From: Evansella vedderi
GTDB lineage: Bacteria > Bacillota > Bacilli > Bacillales > Salisediminibacteriaceae
Direction of reading: 5' to 3'
Assembly: GCF_030813435.1 (NCBI RefSeq)
Contig: NZ_JAUSUG010000022.1
Coordinates: forward strand, 30,725-94,724
Length of the DNA: 64,000 bases
Part shown: positions 35,631-45,440 of the stretch, piece after piece
Layout: the number at the start of each line of letters is the position of its first letter
How positions within the stretch are numbered: position 1 is the first letter of the stretch
Notes under the pieces: generated by a model
What the model was told of the DNA's origin: nothing
Databases searched by the model: none
The model's input: only the letters and a program-made list of their open reading frames with translations
Program-made: the position numbers and the translations under genes

Positions 35631-37244
35631 TTAGTCTTTATCAGTTGTGGCGCGATCATATCCTGCCTGTTTAATTTCTAACCACTCTTGTAAGCCTAGA
35701 CGATCTAACTCAATTAAATAGTCTGCCCACTCTTCTTCTACTCTACCATTTGAAATCCACTCTGCCCTTTTCCTATTTACATAGGGTATTAAATCAGCTT
35801 CAATAGTTGCAAGTCGATCCAGTTCCTCTTTGTCGAAAAATACTCTTGGATAAATATTATCTGCTTGCATATGTGGAACCATAACTTTTTCCATCAAACC
35901 AAGTCTCCAAGCTGCATCATCCGGCTTCGTTGTAACTGTACCATAGTAGCTGTCTAGAATAGCTAAAGGCCCACCTACTGAAGTTTTCTCTCTTAACTCT
36001 ACAGGTGCTGTTCCTTCTAAATCAAGGTGTCGTAACATTTGTGCACTTTCATCCCATTCAAAGATGTTTTGAAGCTCATCATCACCGAAAGTACCCCAGT
36101 TATTTTGTACTGATTGGTGTGGATCATATAATTGATCAATCCATTTTGCTGTTAATTCAAGATTTTGATTTGCACTTGTAATAACCATTCTAGAACGGTC
36201 AAAGCCCATTCCATTTGTTCTTGTGACATTCTTATGTCCATCTGGCCCATACAATGGAGGCATTAAATCAAATGTGTCATTCATCCCTGTGATATTAGCC
36301 TTATCCCATGTGAAATACATACCATAACGACCCTCTTGCCCTTTCGCAACATACGCAGGCCAATCATGTTCAAATGCCTCAATATCTATTAATCTCTCTT
36401 CGTATAACTCATTCATGAAATTAATAGCATCAATATACCCTTCATCTGCAGCAGTTAATAATACTTCCCCATCATTAGTTACCACCGTACGATCCCAGTT
36501 ATCCCCTAGACCGAATGAACCAAATAGAAAGCCTGGATCTTGTCCGCCATCATTGATGATAAAGGACATAGGAATGGTTTGTCCGTTTCCAGCTGGATCA
36601 TTATCTCTAAAAGCAATTAATACGTCTTTTAATTCATCAGTGGTTGTTGGCATATCTAACCCTAATTGATCTAACCACTCTACATTGATCCAAGGGAAAT
36701 TATCTACTGAGTGAATACTTTCCCTACCTTCCCCTAACTCTTCAATCCAAGGGAATGCATAAATGTTACCATCTGGAGCAGTCATCATCCCTAAATATTC
36801 TGGTGCTTGCTCAAGAACAGCCTGTAAATTTGGCATATAATTCTCTATTAAATCGTTAAGTGCGATAATAGCACCGTCTTCTGCTAAATTTAATAATTCA
36901 TAATCACTAAAAGCTGCATTCTTAATTGCATCTGGCATTTCACCAGTTGCCATCGCTAAGTTTCTTCTCTCACCAAATGTTTCCCCAGTGAAGTTTCTCC
37001 ACTCAATTTGAACCCCAGTTTTCTCTTCTAAACGTTGGTAAATCAACTTTTCATTTGGATCATCAGGAGCTAACGTGGAACTTGATGTCATGATTTTTAA
37101 TGAAATACCTTCCTCCTCTAATGGGAACGAAATATCTGATAGTTCATAATCTGGTGACCATGTTTTTTCTTCATTACCTCCACACCCTACAAGAAGTGCT
37201 CCTCCTATTGCGAACGCTGACAATGTTTTAACTATTTTTTTCAT
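35631..37244 (-). CDS. ABC sugar-binding lipoprotein (LplA type)
   Basis: This 537-residue extracellular lipoprotein has a signal peptide with a lipobox GGALLVGCGGNEE (Cys about 21), then a large type 1 solute-binding fold. Its length (over 500) is typical of LplA/YtcQ-type proteins that bind long oligosaccharides. It is in line with two permease genes upstream and GH32 downstream, so the likely ligand is a fructo-oligosaccharide. No ATPase gene is present. Such importers use the shared MsmX ATPase in Bacillus. Confidence 0.92.
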   Translation of the reverse strand: MKKIVKTLSAFAIGGALLVGCGGNEEKTWSPDYELSDISFPLEEEGISLKIMTSSSTLAPDDPNEKLIYQRLEEKTGVQIEWRNFTGETFGERRNLAMATGEMPDAIKNAAFSDYELLNLAEDGAIIALNDLIENYMPNLQAVLEQAPEYLGMMTAPDGNIYAFPWIEELGEGRESIHSVDNFPWINVEWLDQLGLDMPTTTDELKDVLIAFRDNDPAGNGQTIPMSFIINDGGQDPGFLFGSFGLGDNWDRTVVTNDGEVLLTAADEGYIDAINFMNELYEERLIDIEAFEHDWPAYVAKGQEGRYGMYFTWDKANITGMNDTFDLMPPLYGPDGHKNVTRTNGMGFDRSRMVITSANQNLELTAKWIDQLYDPHQSVQNNWGTFGDDELQNIFEWDESAQMLRHLDLEGTAPVELREKTSVGGPLAILDSYYGTVTTKPDDAAWRLGLMEKVMVPHMQADNIYPRVFFDKEELDRLATIEADLIPYVNRKRAEWISNGRVEEEWADYLIELDRLGLQEWLEIKQAGYDRATTDKD

Positions 37245-37274
37245 AACATACCCCTCACTTTTCTAAATTGTCTT

Positions 37275-38177
37275 TTATTTTAAGGAACCTACCATTACAC
37301 CTTTTTCAAAGTACTTTTGGAAGAATGGATACATAATTAATAAAGGTAAACTAGCAATAACAATAGATGAATATTTAATCATTTCTGCAATTCTTTGCAT
37401 CTCAGCTCTAGCAAGTTGGTCTGCAATCATACCAGGTTGCACTTCGTTCTGGATTAGAATTTCACGTAACACTAATTGCAATGGATAAAGGGATCGATCA
37501 TCAAGATAAATCATCGCTTGGAAATAAGCATTCCATTGTCCGATAAAAGCAAATAGTGCGAGAACAAAAATAATCGGTTTAGCTAAAGGTAAGATGATTT
37601 TCCAAAAGATCATGAAATCTGATGCTCCATCAATTCTTGCCGCTTCTTTCAGTTCATTTGGAATCGCTTTAAAATACGTCCTGGCTAAAATAAGGTTCCA
37701 GACACCAACTGCTCCTGGCAAAATGATTGCCCATGGTGTATTCAGAAGTCCTAAAGATCTCACAACTAAATAGGTTGGTATCATTCCCCCGTTAAAGAAC
37801 ATAGCAAACAGAAAGAAGATAACAAAGAACTTTTTCCCAACTAGCTCATCCACCGATAACGAGTATCCAGCAAGGATGGTAAAGGTAATACCCACTAAGG
37901 TAAACCCTGTAGCATAAATAATAGAGTTAAAGAAGCCTCTCATAATTGTTCCATCCTGAAAGATTCGTATATACCCATCTAAAGTCCAATGAGCTGGGTC
38001 AAATGAAATTCCTCTTGTTAACAAAATGTGAGGTTGTAAAAATGATCCAAGTAAAACATACAAAAGAGGAACTGTAACAATGACCACAATTAAACTCAAA
38101 AATACTTTGTTGATAAAAAGTATTAATTTATCTGTTTTTGAGCTATTTAATAGTTGATTTGATTTTAACTTACTCAT
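37275..38177 (-). CDS. ABC sugar permease (LplC/YtcP type)
   Basis: This 300-residue inner-membrane permease has six helices and the EAA loop that docks the ATPase, ELKEAARIDGASDFMIFWKIILPLAKP. The C-terminus EKGVMVGSLK is characteristic of the LplC branch. It pairs with the gene at 38198-39169 to form the heterodimeric channel of the fructoside importer. Spacing to the binding-protein gene is 30 bases. Confidence 0.92.
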   Translation of the reverse strand: MSKLKSNQLLNSSKTDKLILFINKVFLSLIVVIVTVPLLYVLLGSFLQPHILLTRGISFDPAHWTLDGYIRIFQDGTIMRGFFNSIIYATGFTLVGITFTILAGYSLSVDELVGKKFFVIFFLFAMFFNGGMIPTYLVVRSLGLLNTPWAIILPGAVGVWNLILARTYFKAIPNELKEAARIDGASDFMIFWKIILPLAKPIIFVLALFAFIGQWNAYFQAMIYLDDRSLYPLQLVLREILIQNEVQPGMIADQLARAEMQRIAEMIKYSSIVIASLPLLIMYPFFQKYFEKGVMVGSLK

Positions 38178-38197
38178 TGTATTTATCTCCTCCTTTC

Positions 38198-39169
38198 TTA
38201 ATAAAGTGTTTCTCCTTTAAGTCTTTTCACTACTTGATTGGCAGTTACTAACAAGATCAAACCAATAATCGTGTTGAACAAACCAACTGCTGCCCCGAAT
38301 GACCAATCACCAGCTAATAATCCTCGTTTATAAACATACGTATCAATAATTTCAGACGCTGGTAAGTTCCTGTCTGTTTGTAGTAAGTAGGCTTTTTCGA
38401 ACCCTACTCCCATGATGCCTCCAATTGCTAAAATAAAGAGAACAGCCATCACTGGTTTAAGGACTTGAATGTCGATATGCCAAATTCTCTGTAACAGGGA
38501 TGCCCCGTCAATAGTAGCCGCATCATGTAACTGTGGATCAGTATTCGAAAGTGCTGCAACATACACGATGGATGCAAATCCAGCACCTTGCCATATTCCA
38601 GAAGCAATGAAAATTGTTCTAAAATAGTCTGGCTCAGACATAAAGGAAATCGGCCTATCCATGAACAGTCCTAATAACGAATTAATTGGTCCTGCTGGTG
38701 ATAGAAACATAAACAACATACCGGCTATGACCACTGTAGAAATAAAATATGGTGCATAAATCACTAATTGAATGTTCTTTTTTATCCCTGCTCTTCTCAC
38801 CTGATTTAACATGAGAGCTAATAATACTGGGACAGGAAACCCAATAATAAGTTCATAGGAACTTAATTTGATCGTATTCAAGAAAATTTGAAAAAAGTTA
38901 GGAGAAGTCAAAAAGCTTGTAAAGTGTGCTAATCCAACCCAATCACTACCCCAAATCCCCCTCATTACGCTGAAATTCTGAAAGGCAATCAGCACTCCGT
39001 ACATTGGTATATAGTTAAAAATAAATACCGATACTACGGCAGGAGCAAGGAATAAATATAAAATATAATTTCGCTTGATATAATTTAAACGGCTTTCTTT
39101 CCTTTTTTTAATCTTAGGTAATTGATCAACGCTTGTTGTCTTTACCAAAGCGTCCTCTGGTTTAGCCAT
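38198..39169 (-). CDS. ABC sugar permease (LplB type)
   Basis: This 323-residue permease has six helices, an N-terminal basic stretch (IKKRKESRLNYIKRNYILYLFLAPAV), and the EAA loop HDAATIDGASLLQRIWHIDIQVLKP. It is the partner of the LplC-type permease, 20 bases downstream. As first gene of the transport operon it is preceded by a cre-like box (39199-39212) and an unusual GC-rich palindrome (39294-39376). Confidence 0.92.
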   Translation of the reverse strand: MAKPEDALVKTTSVDQLPKIKKRKESRLNYIKRNYILYLFLAPAVVSVFIFNYIPMYGVLIAFQNFSVMRGIWGSDWVGLAHFTSFLTSPNFFQIFLNTIKLSSYELIIGFPVPVLLALMLNQVRRAGIKKNIQLVIYAPYFISTVVIAGMLFMFLSPAGPINSLLGLFMDRPISFMSEPDYFRTIFIASGIWQGAGFASIVYVAALSNTDPQLHDAATIDGASLLQRIWHIDIQVLKPVMAVLFILAIGGIMGVGFEKAYLLQTDRNLPASEIIDTYVYKRGLLAGDWSFGAAVGLFNTIIGLILLVTANQVVKRLKGETLY

Positions 39170-39198
39170 GAATATCCCCCCTTAAAAATGTTTTTAGA

Positions 39199-39212
39199 AG
39201 ACAACGCTTTCT
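39199..39212 (-). promoter_or_regulatory. cre-like box upstream of the fructoside importer
   Basis: The minus strand reads AGAAAGCGTTGTCT, 12 of 14 positions to the CcpA consensus, 30-43 bases before the LplB-type start. Confidence 0.45.
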
Positions 39213-39293
39213 TAACTTTAATATAGCAAAATCGTTTGAAAGACTATTTCAATATTTTCGGTAATGGTAATTTAAAATTTTCGGAATTGAAAC

Positions 39294-39376
39294 CGGTCAG
39301 AAAAAAAGTGCAATGCGCCTGCCTATCGAAGCGGCAACGCGCGCGTTGCCTATTCGAACGAAAAATGCTCTGACCG
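39294..39376. repeat. nested GC-rich palindrome in importer leader
   Basis: Outer arms CGGTCAGA (39294-39301) and TCTGACCG (39369-39376) are perfectly complementary. Inside, GGCAACGCGCGCGTTGCC (39333-39350) is an 18-base perfect palindrome. The block is far more GC-rich than its surroundings. It lies between the end of one binding-protein gene and the start of the importer operon, upstream of the cre-like box, with nothing coding in it. Confidence 0.75.
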
Positions 39377-39483
39377 ATAAAAAGTGCTTTTTTGTTTTAT
39401 TCGGGCAGAAATTTTCTCGAGCCGATGGTGCATGAAGCTAGACGATTATTCAACTACTGTTATACACATTCAGAAAAAATATA

Positions 39484-39518
39484 AAAGGATCCCCTAGTTG
39501 TTAGACTAAAGGATCCTT
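39484..39518 (-). terminator. terminator after YesMN-linked binding-protein gene
   Basis: AAGGATCC and GGATCCTT (39484-39492 and 39510-39518 region) pair, extended by CTAG and ACTA. AT-rich T-tracts follow on the minus strand. It separates the sensor operon (44234-39523) from the importer operon. Confidence 0.7.
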
Positions 39519-39522
39519 CTTT

Positions 39523-40845
39523 CTATGGTACTTTGATTTGTCTTAACCCTGTATTTATTCTTTCCACTGCAGCATTAGCAGCTGCTTCCACATCTCTTCC
39601 ATCCTTACCGACTTCCTCAAATAATACCTTAATGGCATCGCTCACAACAGGATAAGCGGGAGTTATAGGACGGTTCCTAGAATTATTTTGCAATTGTTGT
39701 ACAAATATATTTTTTGGGTATTCTTGTAGTTCAGGAAACTCATTTGCAACTGAATATCTTACAGGCAGATCACCCGTAATTTCCACAAACCTCTTTGATC
39801 CTTCAAAACCTGTAGCAAAATTTACAAATTGCCAAGCCTCGTATGGATTCTTTGTATCAGATGATATTCCAAGGGCCCAGCCACCATTCGGAGTAACTTG
39901 ATATTTCTCCATTGGCAAAGGTGCCACTCCGAAATCTTCCCCTAATTTAAAATCATGATCCCTCTCCAATTCCGACAGATGCCAAGAGCCCAATACAGTC
40001 ATTCCAAGCTGGTTATTTTCTAGTGGTGCAGGTGGCAATTCAGGAGTTGCAACTTGATGTAATTGATATAAGTCTTGATAAAATTGTAATGCTTCCAAAG
40101 CTTCCTTTGAATTTAAATAACCATCGGCAGTTTCCCCATTAGGATTAATTATATCTGCACCGAATTGCCAGAGGATCGGCATTTTAAAATAAGCTGCACC
40201 TTCCCCTTCACCAAACCCTTGTGCTGGGTCAATTCCATAAACATCCTGTTCTGGATTGCTAATCATTTTTGCTATCTCTAATACTTCCTCCCACGTTAAA
40301 GGATTGTTTGGATTCTTTGAAGGATACGGGATTGCTGCCTCGTCGAACAAATGCTTATTGTAAAATAACGCTATGCTTGACTCGACGATAGGAACAAGAA
40401 ATAACTCACCATTGAAACTCATTCCATTAAGTATCCGATCAGGAATATCCTCTATATTTCCTTCTTCTCTCATATATTGATCTAATGATAATAACAATCC
40501 TGAATTAGCATAAAGTGATAAATTTGGGCTATCGATAGCCATGATATCAGGAGGATTTCCGGTAATTAATTCTGTACGTAACCTTAATTCATATTCATTC
40601 GCCCAATGCATTGACTTCATATTAATTTTAATATGTGGATAGGTCGCTTCAAAGGCTGAAACTAATTCCTCATATGCTTTATTAAATGCATCATTACCTA
40701 GATTCCGTAAAAAAGTCAATTCTATTTGTTCTTGAACATTACGATCATCCTCTACTCCTCGTTCACTAGAAAGTAGAATAATTGAGTAGGAAATACCAAA
40801 TAAGATAATGGCCGCTGAAATATTGATAACAAACCATTTTTTCAT
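39523..40845 (-). CDS. membrane-anchored sugar-binding protein linked to YesMN
   Basis: This protein of about 440 residues has a type 1 solute-binding fold (LTFLRNLGNDAFNKAYEELVSAFEATYPHIKINM; later GGWALGISSDTKNPYEAWQFVNFATG). The N-terminus is an uncleaved-looking hydrophobic anchor (FVINISAAIILFGISYSIILLSSERG) without a lipobox Cys. It is in one operon with the histidine kinase and response regulator and separated from the permeases by a terminator, so it may serve as the ligand sensor for the kinase rather than as a transport component. The ATG at 40845 is preferred because AAGGGGG is 6 bases upstream. Confidence 0.85.
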   Translation of the reverse strand: MKKWFVINISAAIILFGISYSIILLSSERGVEDDRNVQEQIELTFLRNLGNDAFNKAYEELVSAFEATYPHIKINMKSMHWANEYELRLRTELITGNPPDIMAIDSPNLSLYANSGLLLSLDQYMREEGNIEDIPDRILNGMSFNGELFLVPIVESSIALFYNKHLFDEAAIPYPSKNPNNPLTWEEVLEIAKMISNPEQDVYGIDPAQGFGEGEGAAYFKMPILWQFGADIINPNGETADGYLNSKEALEALQFYQDLYQLHQVATPELPPAPLENNQLGMTVLGSWHLSELERDHDFKLGEDFGVAPLPMEKYQVTPNGGWALGISSDTKNPYEAWQFVNFATGFEGSKRFVEITGDLPVRYSVANEFPELQEYPKNIFVQQLQNNSRNRPITPAYPVVSDAIKVLFEEVGKDGRDVEAAANAAVERINTGLRQIKVP

Positions 40846-40861
40846 ATCCATCCCCCTTCTC

Positions 40862-42457
40862 TTAATCTATTTCATCAATGGAGTTTCGAAATTCCACAGG
40901 TGTTTGACCAACATGTTTTTTAAATACAGTACTAAAATAACCTGAACTAGAAAAACCAACTAAGTTAGCTACATCAATTATTTTCAGCTCTTTATCATTA
41001 AGATATTGTTTAGCCTTTTCGATCCGCACATTAACAAGATAATCGCTAAAGTTTTTCCCAATATGATTTTTGAAAGTTTCTGATAAATGAGCACTGTTTA
41101 TATGAAATAACTCAGATAATGTAGTTAAGGAAATTTCATTGGCATAATGCTTGTCCAAATAATTACGTATACTATCCACAATTAATTTTCCATTGGAAAA
41201 ACGGGTCAAGCGTACCTTTTCAATAATGGACTCTGCTAATTGGTAAAGATGTTTAATAACTTTACGTTGAGAATTTAGTTCCCAAATACTTTGTTGGCAA
41301 TTCCAAAGCGTGTTTTGAATATCTTTCGTTTCCATATCATATTTCTTTGCCAAGGAACCTAATAGAAAGAGCACCCGATTAGCCATATACGAAAAGGATA
41401 ATATAGATTGTTTTTCCGTTTCCCCCATAAAATTGTTCAGTTTTTCCTTAAAGGATGGGAAGTCTGCATTTTCAATAGCATTGGTTAACTTTCTCTCAAA
41501 ATCAACTGGAAACTCAAAAATTTCCTCCTTTATCTCTGTCTCATCAATAACTTGTGACAGGGAGCCGATTTGACTTTGACTCCAAGCAAGCAGGCTTGAA
41601 ATATAACCAGTTTTAAATTCCCTAATTCCTGATACCATATTTCCAATTCCAATTACAGTCTCCACATTCAACAATGATTTTACGTTTTTTTGTATTTCTT
41701 TTACTAAGGTTGTAGTACTATCATTATTAGACTCTATAAGATGAATAAGTTGAATCATATTTGGATGACTTGGATCATAAAAAGTATAAGTTCCTGTATG
41801 GGTCTGTACTATTTCCTTACAAAGCATTTTAAAAGGCAGCCACATTTCCTTCAATCTAGCTGGATTTTCATCATATTCTCTCATTTCTACTGATAAAAAC
41901 CGTACTTTCACACGCTCATGGGATAGTTCCTCTAAATGAAGCTGCCGTAGTCTTTCATGAACCATATTCAGTTCAAACCATTCTTCCTTTACTAAATGGA
42001 GTAAATATTGTTCTTGTACCTCTTGAAGATGGGTACTCGCAAGCCAGCGTATTTGAGCAGATTCTGCTAGTTTCTTCTTCTCATCCTCAATTTCCTTACG
42101 AACCTTCCTTAATACTTCCACCAGTTCATCAGGGGCAACTGGTTTTAACAAGTAATCCTTTACTCCCTCCTTCATGGTACTTCGTACATACTCGAATTCA
42201 GAGTAACCAGATAATACGATAACCTTAATATGAGGAAATTCTTCATTACAGCGTTTTGCTAATTCTATTCCATCCATCTTAGGCATTCGAATATCTGTAA
42301 GGACTACATCCACCTCTGTCGTTTGGAGTAATGCCAACGCTTCTTGGCCATTGGATGCTTCCTGTACTATTTCAAACCCCTCATCTTTCCAATCTACCTT
42401 CATTCTTAATCCTTTTCGTATTTGGATTTCATCATCCGTTATCATGACCTTCAGCAA
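40862..42457 (-). CDS. response regulator with AraC DNA-binding domain (YesN type)
   Basis: This 531-residue protein has an N-terminal receiver (TDDEIQIRKGLR; phospho-Asp in VDVVLTDIRMPKMDG; Lys in DYLLKPVAPDEL), a long middle region, and a C-terminal AraC double HTH (about 430-531: EISLTTLSELFHINSAHLSETFKNHIGKNFSDYL ... FSSSGYFSTVFKKHVGQTPVEF). It starts with TTG at 42457 after AAAGGAGG and overlaps the kinase gene by 26 bases. YesN-type regulators activate the adjacent oligosaccharide importer and hydrolase genes. Confidence 0.93.
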   Translation of the reverse strand: MLKVMITDDEIQIRKGLRMKVDWKDEGFEIVQEASNGQEALALLQTTEVDVVLTDIRMPKMDGIELAKRCNEEFPHIKVIVLSGYSEFEYVRSTMKEGVKDYLLKPVAPDELVEVLRKVRKEIEDEKKKLAESAQIRWLASTHLQEVQEQYLLHLVKEEWFELNMVHERLRQLHLEELSHERVKVRFLSVEMREYDENPARLKEMWLPFKMLCKEIVQTHTGTYTFYDPSHPNMIQLIHLIESNNDSTTTLVKEIQKNVKSLLNVETVIGIGNMVSGIREFKTGYISSLLAWSQSQIGSLSQVIDETEIKEEIFEFPVDFERKLTNAIENADFPSFKEKLNNFMGETEKQSILSFSYMANRVLFLLGSLAKKYDMETKDIQNTLWNCQQSIWELNSQRKVIKHLYQLAESIIEKVRLTRFSNGKLIVDSIRNYLDKHYANEISLTTLSELFHINSAHLSETFKNHIGKNFSDYLVNVRIEKAKQYLNDKELKIIDVANLVGFSSSGYFSTVFKKHVGQTPVEFRNSIDEID

Positions 42458-44234
42458 CTAGATCCCTCCTTTTTAATTGGATATTCAAAATAATTTTGGT
42501 CCCTACATTATTTTTGGTTTCAATCTTATATGAAAAATCCTCACCATAATACAGCTTTAACCGCCCAAGGACATTTTTAAGTCCAATGCTCGTCCCTTTA
42601 CTATCTAAAACATTACTTGTTTCATTATTATTTTCTTGATGAGCCATCAGATCTTTAATGACCTTTTCAGACATACCAATCCCTTTATCCTCAACAACAA
42701 TAATTAATTGATTACTATTTATCTTCGTTTTAATATATATTTCTGCATACTCCTTTTCCCTAAAGCTATATTTCACTGCGTTTTCAACAAGTGGTTGCAG
42801 AATAAACTTTATAATCGAAATTCCTTTTGTTTCAGGATCTTCTTCAACTTGAACAAATATGGTATCTTCGTACCTTAGCTTTAAAATTTCAGTGTAGCTG
42901 CGAATATAGTTTAATTCCTCGCCTAACTTCACAATATTACTTTTTGTATCTAGTGAGTATCGCATCATTTTCCCCAAGTAGACACTAACATTCATAACCT
43001 TTTGGTTTTCCCCTTGAACAGCCAATCCACCAATAATCTCAAGGGTATTATTTAAAAAGTGAGGATTAATTTGAAGTAGCAATGCTTTGTACTCCGCGTC
43101 CTTTCGACGGAGATTAGCCTCATACTCTGTTTCAATCATGTTTTTCAACTTATCAATGGTTTGATCGAACACTCTCACTAAGTAACCAACTTCGTCATTT
43201 TGAGATTTTATCGTTGGTATAAATTTTTTTGCACCTGAAAAATCCCCCCGTTCCATGTATCCCATAGCCTTTGCAAGATTCCCTAAAGGACTTGTAATAT
43301 TGGTAGAAAACATGTAAGATGCTACAAGCGTTAACAAGAAAGCGATGCCACTTGTTAATAATAAATTAAGTTGAATCTGATTTACTTGAGCAAACAAATC
43401 AGATTCTGTTATTTCACTAATAAGTATCCAATTGCCGACAGAAAGCTTTTGAAAAAAAATAAAGTAATTCTCTCCATTGTAATTCGTTTCTACTAATCCT
43501 CTATCATTAGCGTCACTAGTTATTTTAGATAAACTATCACTTAGTACCTCCGTTGGAGTTTCAATGGTCCCTTGTAACACGTTTGCTCCATTTTCATCAA
43601 TAAGATACCCTCGTGCACTTTGACCAATGGCTATATTACTTAAGGCAGTTTCCAATAATTCTGTTGGAAAATTAACCTTAATTATTCCACCTTGAACTAA
43701 CGTATCAACATTAAAAAGAGGTAAAATAAAGCTATTTACGTGGCTGTTTACCGATGGTTGCTCATAAGGGTCTATGTGAGACTTTACATAGGATTGACCG
43801 TTTTCCATGAAGTCGATGTACCAATTCATGTCATTTAATGCAGAATGATTACCCTCTACCCCAGTACCATCATGAAGATAAACAGAAATAGACATGCCAT
43901 TTGAATTGTTTATTCTCATAGAGGTGAGCAGGTTTCTTATTTGATTATTTCTTACACTTCGTTCCCCATCTATATACGAAACCTCTGAATGATCCCTTAG
44001 CCACTGTTGAGTCGTTTGACTGACAAGGACCTGTTTACCTAGATCTTCTGCTTGCGAAGTGATGGAATCTACATATAAAGAATACTGATCCATCATTTCT
44101 ATAGAGAAATCTTGAGCTTGCTCTTTAATAAAAGAAGTGAACCAGCTTGGAATAATAAAAGATAAAATAACGATTGGCACGGTAAGCAAGCATGTAAAAA
44201 TAAGAAACAAACGATTTCTTAAAGAAAAATACAT
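42432..44234 (-). CDS. sensor histidine kinase (YesM type)
   Basis: This 600-residue kinase has an N-terminal helix (FLIFTCLLTVPIVILSFII), a large extracellular dCache-like domain (about 35-285), a second helix (about 288-305), a HAMP domain, and a His_kinase/HATPase C-terminus (LLLQINPHFLNNTLEIIGGL with the phospho-His, then LQPLVENAVKYSF and KGIGMS). Membrane-bound, it should detect an extracellular sugar, possibly with the anchored binding protein two genes on. It begins the sensor operon. The 190 bases upstream hold no gene. Confidence 0.93.
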   Translation of the reverse strand: MYFSLRNRLFLIFTCLLTVPIVILSFIIPSWFTSFIKEQAQDFSIEMMDQYSLYVDSITSQAEDLGKQVLVSQTTQQWLRDHSEVSYIDGERSVRNNQIRNLLTSMRINNSNGMSISVYLHDGTGVEGNHSALNDMNWYIDFMENGQSYVKSHIDPYEQPSVNSHVNSFILPLFNVDTLVQGGIIKVNFPTELLETALSNIAIGQSARGYLIDENGANVLQGTIETPTEVLSDSLSKITSDANDRGLVETNYNGENYFIFFQKLSVGNWILISEITESDLFAQVNQIQLNLLLTSGIAFLLTLVASYMFSTNITSPLGNLAKAMGYMERGDFSGAKKFIPTIKSQNDEVGYLVRVFDQTIDKLKNMIETEYEANLRRKDAEYKALLLQINPHFLNNTLEIIGGLAVQGENQKVMNVSVYLGKMMRYSLDTKSNIVKLGEELNYIRSYTEILKLRYEDTIFVQVEEDPETKGISIIKFILQPLVENAVKYSFREKEYAEIYIKTKINSNQLIIVVEDKGIGMSEKVIKDLMAHQENNNETSNVLDSKGTSIGLKNVLGRLKLYYGEDFSYKIETKNNVGTKIILNIQLKRRDLVAEGHDNG

Positions 44235-44421
44235 CTAATTTCCTCCCTAAAAACGAAAAAGAAACCCCTTACATTTCAAAGTATTATAGTAATAAGTACT
44301 AATTATAGCATTTTACTACCTTATCTACCTTGGTAACTTACTGTAAAATTTAAATACTCCTATTCCCATTACTCTTTAATGGGCTAGTGCAAATATAATT
44401 TAGCATAATAACTCCAGTTAA

Positions 44422-44709
44422 CTAAATATAATAAAAAGCATTTAGGATTATTAATAAACCAATCATTGCCAAAAAGATAGAAACTAAAATATAAGCTAAT
44501 GCAGTTGTCGCATTAATTAAAACATATGAATCCGCTGGGACATTACTGATAAACATGTCATCATAAGAAATTAATCTATACAAACCAAGAGAAACCATCC
44601 ACCCTTTGTAAATCGTCTCCCCTATACTGGGGATCAGGCACTTTAATCCCAAGAATGTACCATCTCTAGAAGTTTTCAATGGAAACCTAAATAGGAACCA
44701 GGATGACAA
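44422..44709 (-). CDS. possible small membrane protein or gene fragment
   Basis: This 95-residue frame has a hydrophobic C-terminus (ALAYILVSIFLAMIGLLIILNAFYYI). The start would be TTG with only a weak RBS, 24 bases after the HAD gene's stop. I do not recognise it. It may be the tail of a decayed multi-pass membrane protein, since the neighbouring 45-48 kb region holds several fragments. Confidence 0.35.
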   Translation of the reverse strand: MSSWFLFRFPLKTSRDGTFLGLKCLIPSIGETIYKGWMVSLGLYRLISYDDMFISNVPADSYVLINATTALAYILVSIFLAMIGLLIILNAFYYI

Positions 44710-44732
44710 TCGCTGATTCCTACCATAACGAA

Positions 44733-45440
44733 CTAAGCCTTTTTCACAAATAAATCCAATAACTCTTTGGCACTATGCACTTCTTTATCTGGTTTATAGG
44801 TAGCATTAGTCGGTAAATCTTTCTTACGATGATTCATCCAGATCGCTTGCCAACCTGCTTGTTTTGCTCCGATAATATCTTTTTCAAAATTATCCCCGAT
44901 ATACACGGTTTTGGTTTGGTCAAGGTCCAATTTCTGTTCAATAAAATCAAATACTTCTCTTTTCGGCTTTGCATGACCAATCGTTCCAGAAATAAACGTC
45001 ATTTCTGCTGGGATCCAACGACTAAGGCTGAGCTGTTTAATTTTCATTGCTTGATGTTTTTCTTCACCATTTGTAAGAATTCCAAGCTGTTTCCCTTCTT
45101 TGTAAAGTACATTTAGTAGTTCTTCGACTTCCGGAAACAAGGTAATGTTTTTTTGTTCGGTCACATACGTTTCATGAAAAATAGTCGCTTTTTCCGTATC
45201 TATAGGGATGTTAAATTCCTTACAGGCAGCCATAATTCGTCCGGTTTGCCATTCAAATTGAGATATTTCACCTGCTTCACTTTGATCAAATAAAATCTCG
45301 CTATACTTTCGACTAGCTTTATATAATTGATCGATTTCTTCGTTTGAAAATGGCTCTTGAAAAAGCTTCCTCACCGTTTTATGAAAAGATTGTGCTTGAT
45401 CATATAGTGTATCATCGACGTCAAAAATTATCGTATCCAT
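44733..45440 (-). CDS. HAD-family phosphatase
   Basis: This protein of about 235 residues has all four HAD motifs: DTIIFDVDDTLYDQ (nucleophile Asp), LGILTNGEEKH, the Lys in GHAKPKREVF, and YIGDNFEKDIIGAKQAGW. A helical cap sits after motif I. The family dephosphorylates small phosphometabolites, and the substrate is unknown. The ATG at 45440 is chosen because GGAGG is 9 bases upstream, and the GTG at 45446 is too near that site. Confidence 0.9.
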   Translation of the reverse strand: MDTIIFDVDDTLYDQAQSFHKTVRKLFQEPFSNEEIDQLYKASRKYSEILFDQSEAGEISQFEWQTGRIMAACKEFNIPIDTEKATIFHETYVTEQKNITLFPEVEELLNVLYKEGKQLGILTNGEEKHQAMKIKQLSLSRWIPAEMTFISGTIGHAKPKREVFDFIEQKLDLDQTKTVYIGDNFEKDIIGAKQAGWQAIWMNHRKKDLPTNATYKPDKEVHSAKELLDLFVKKA

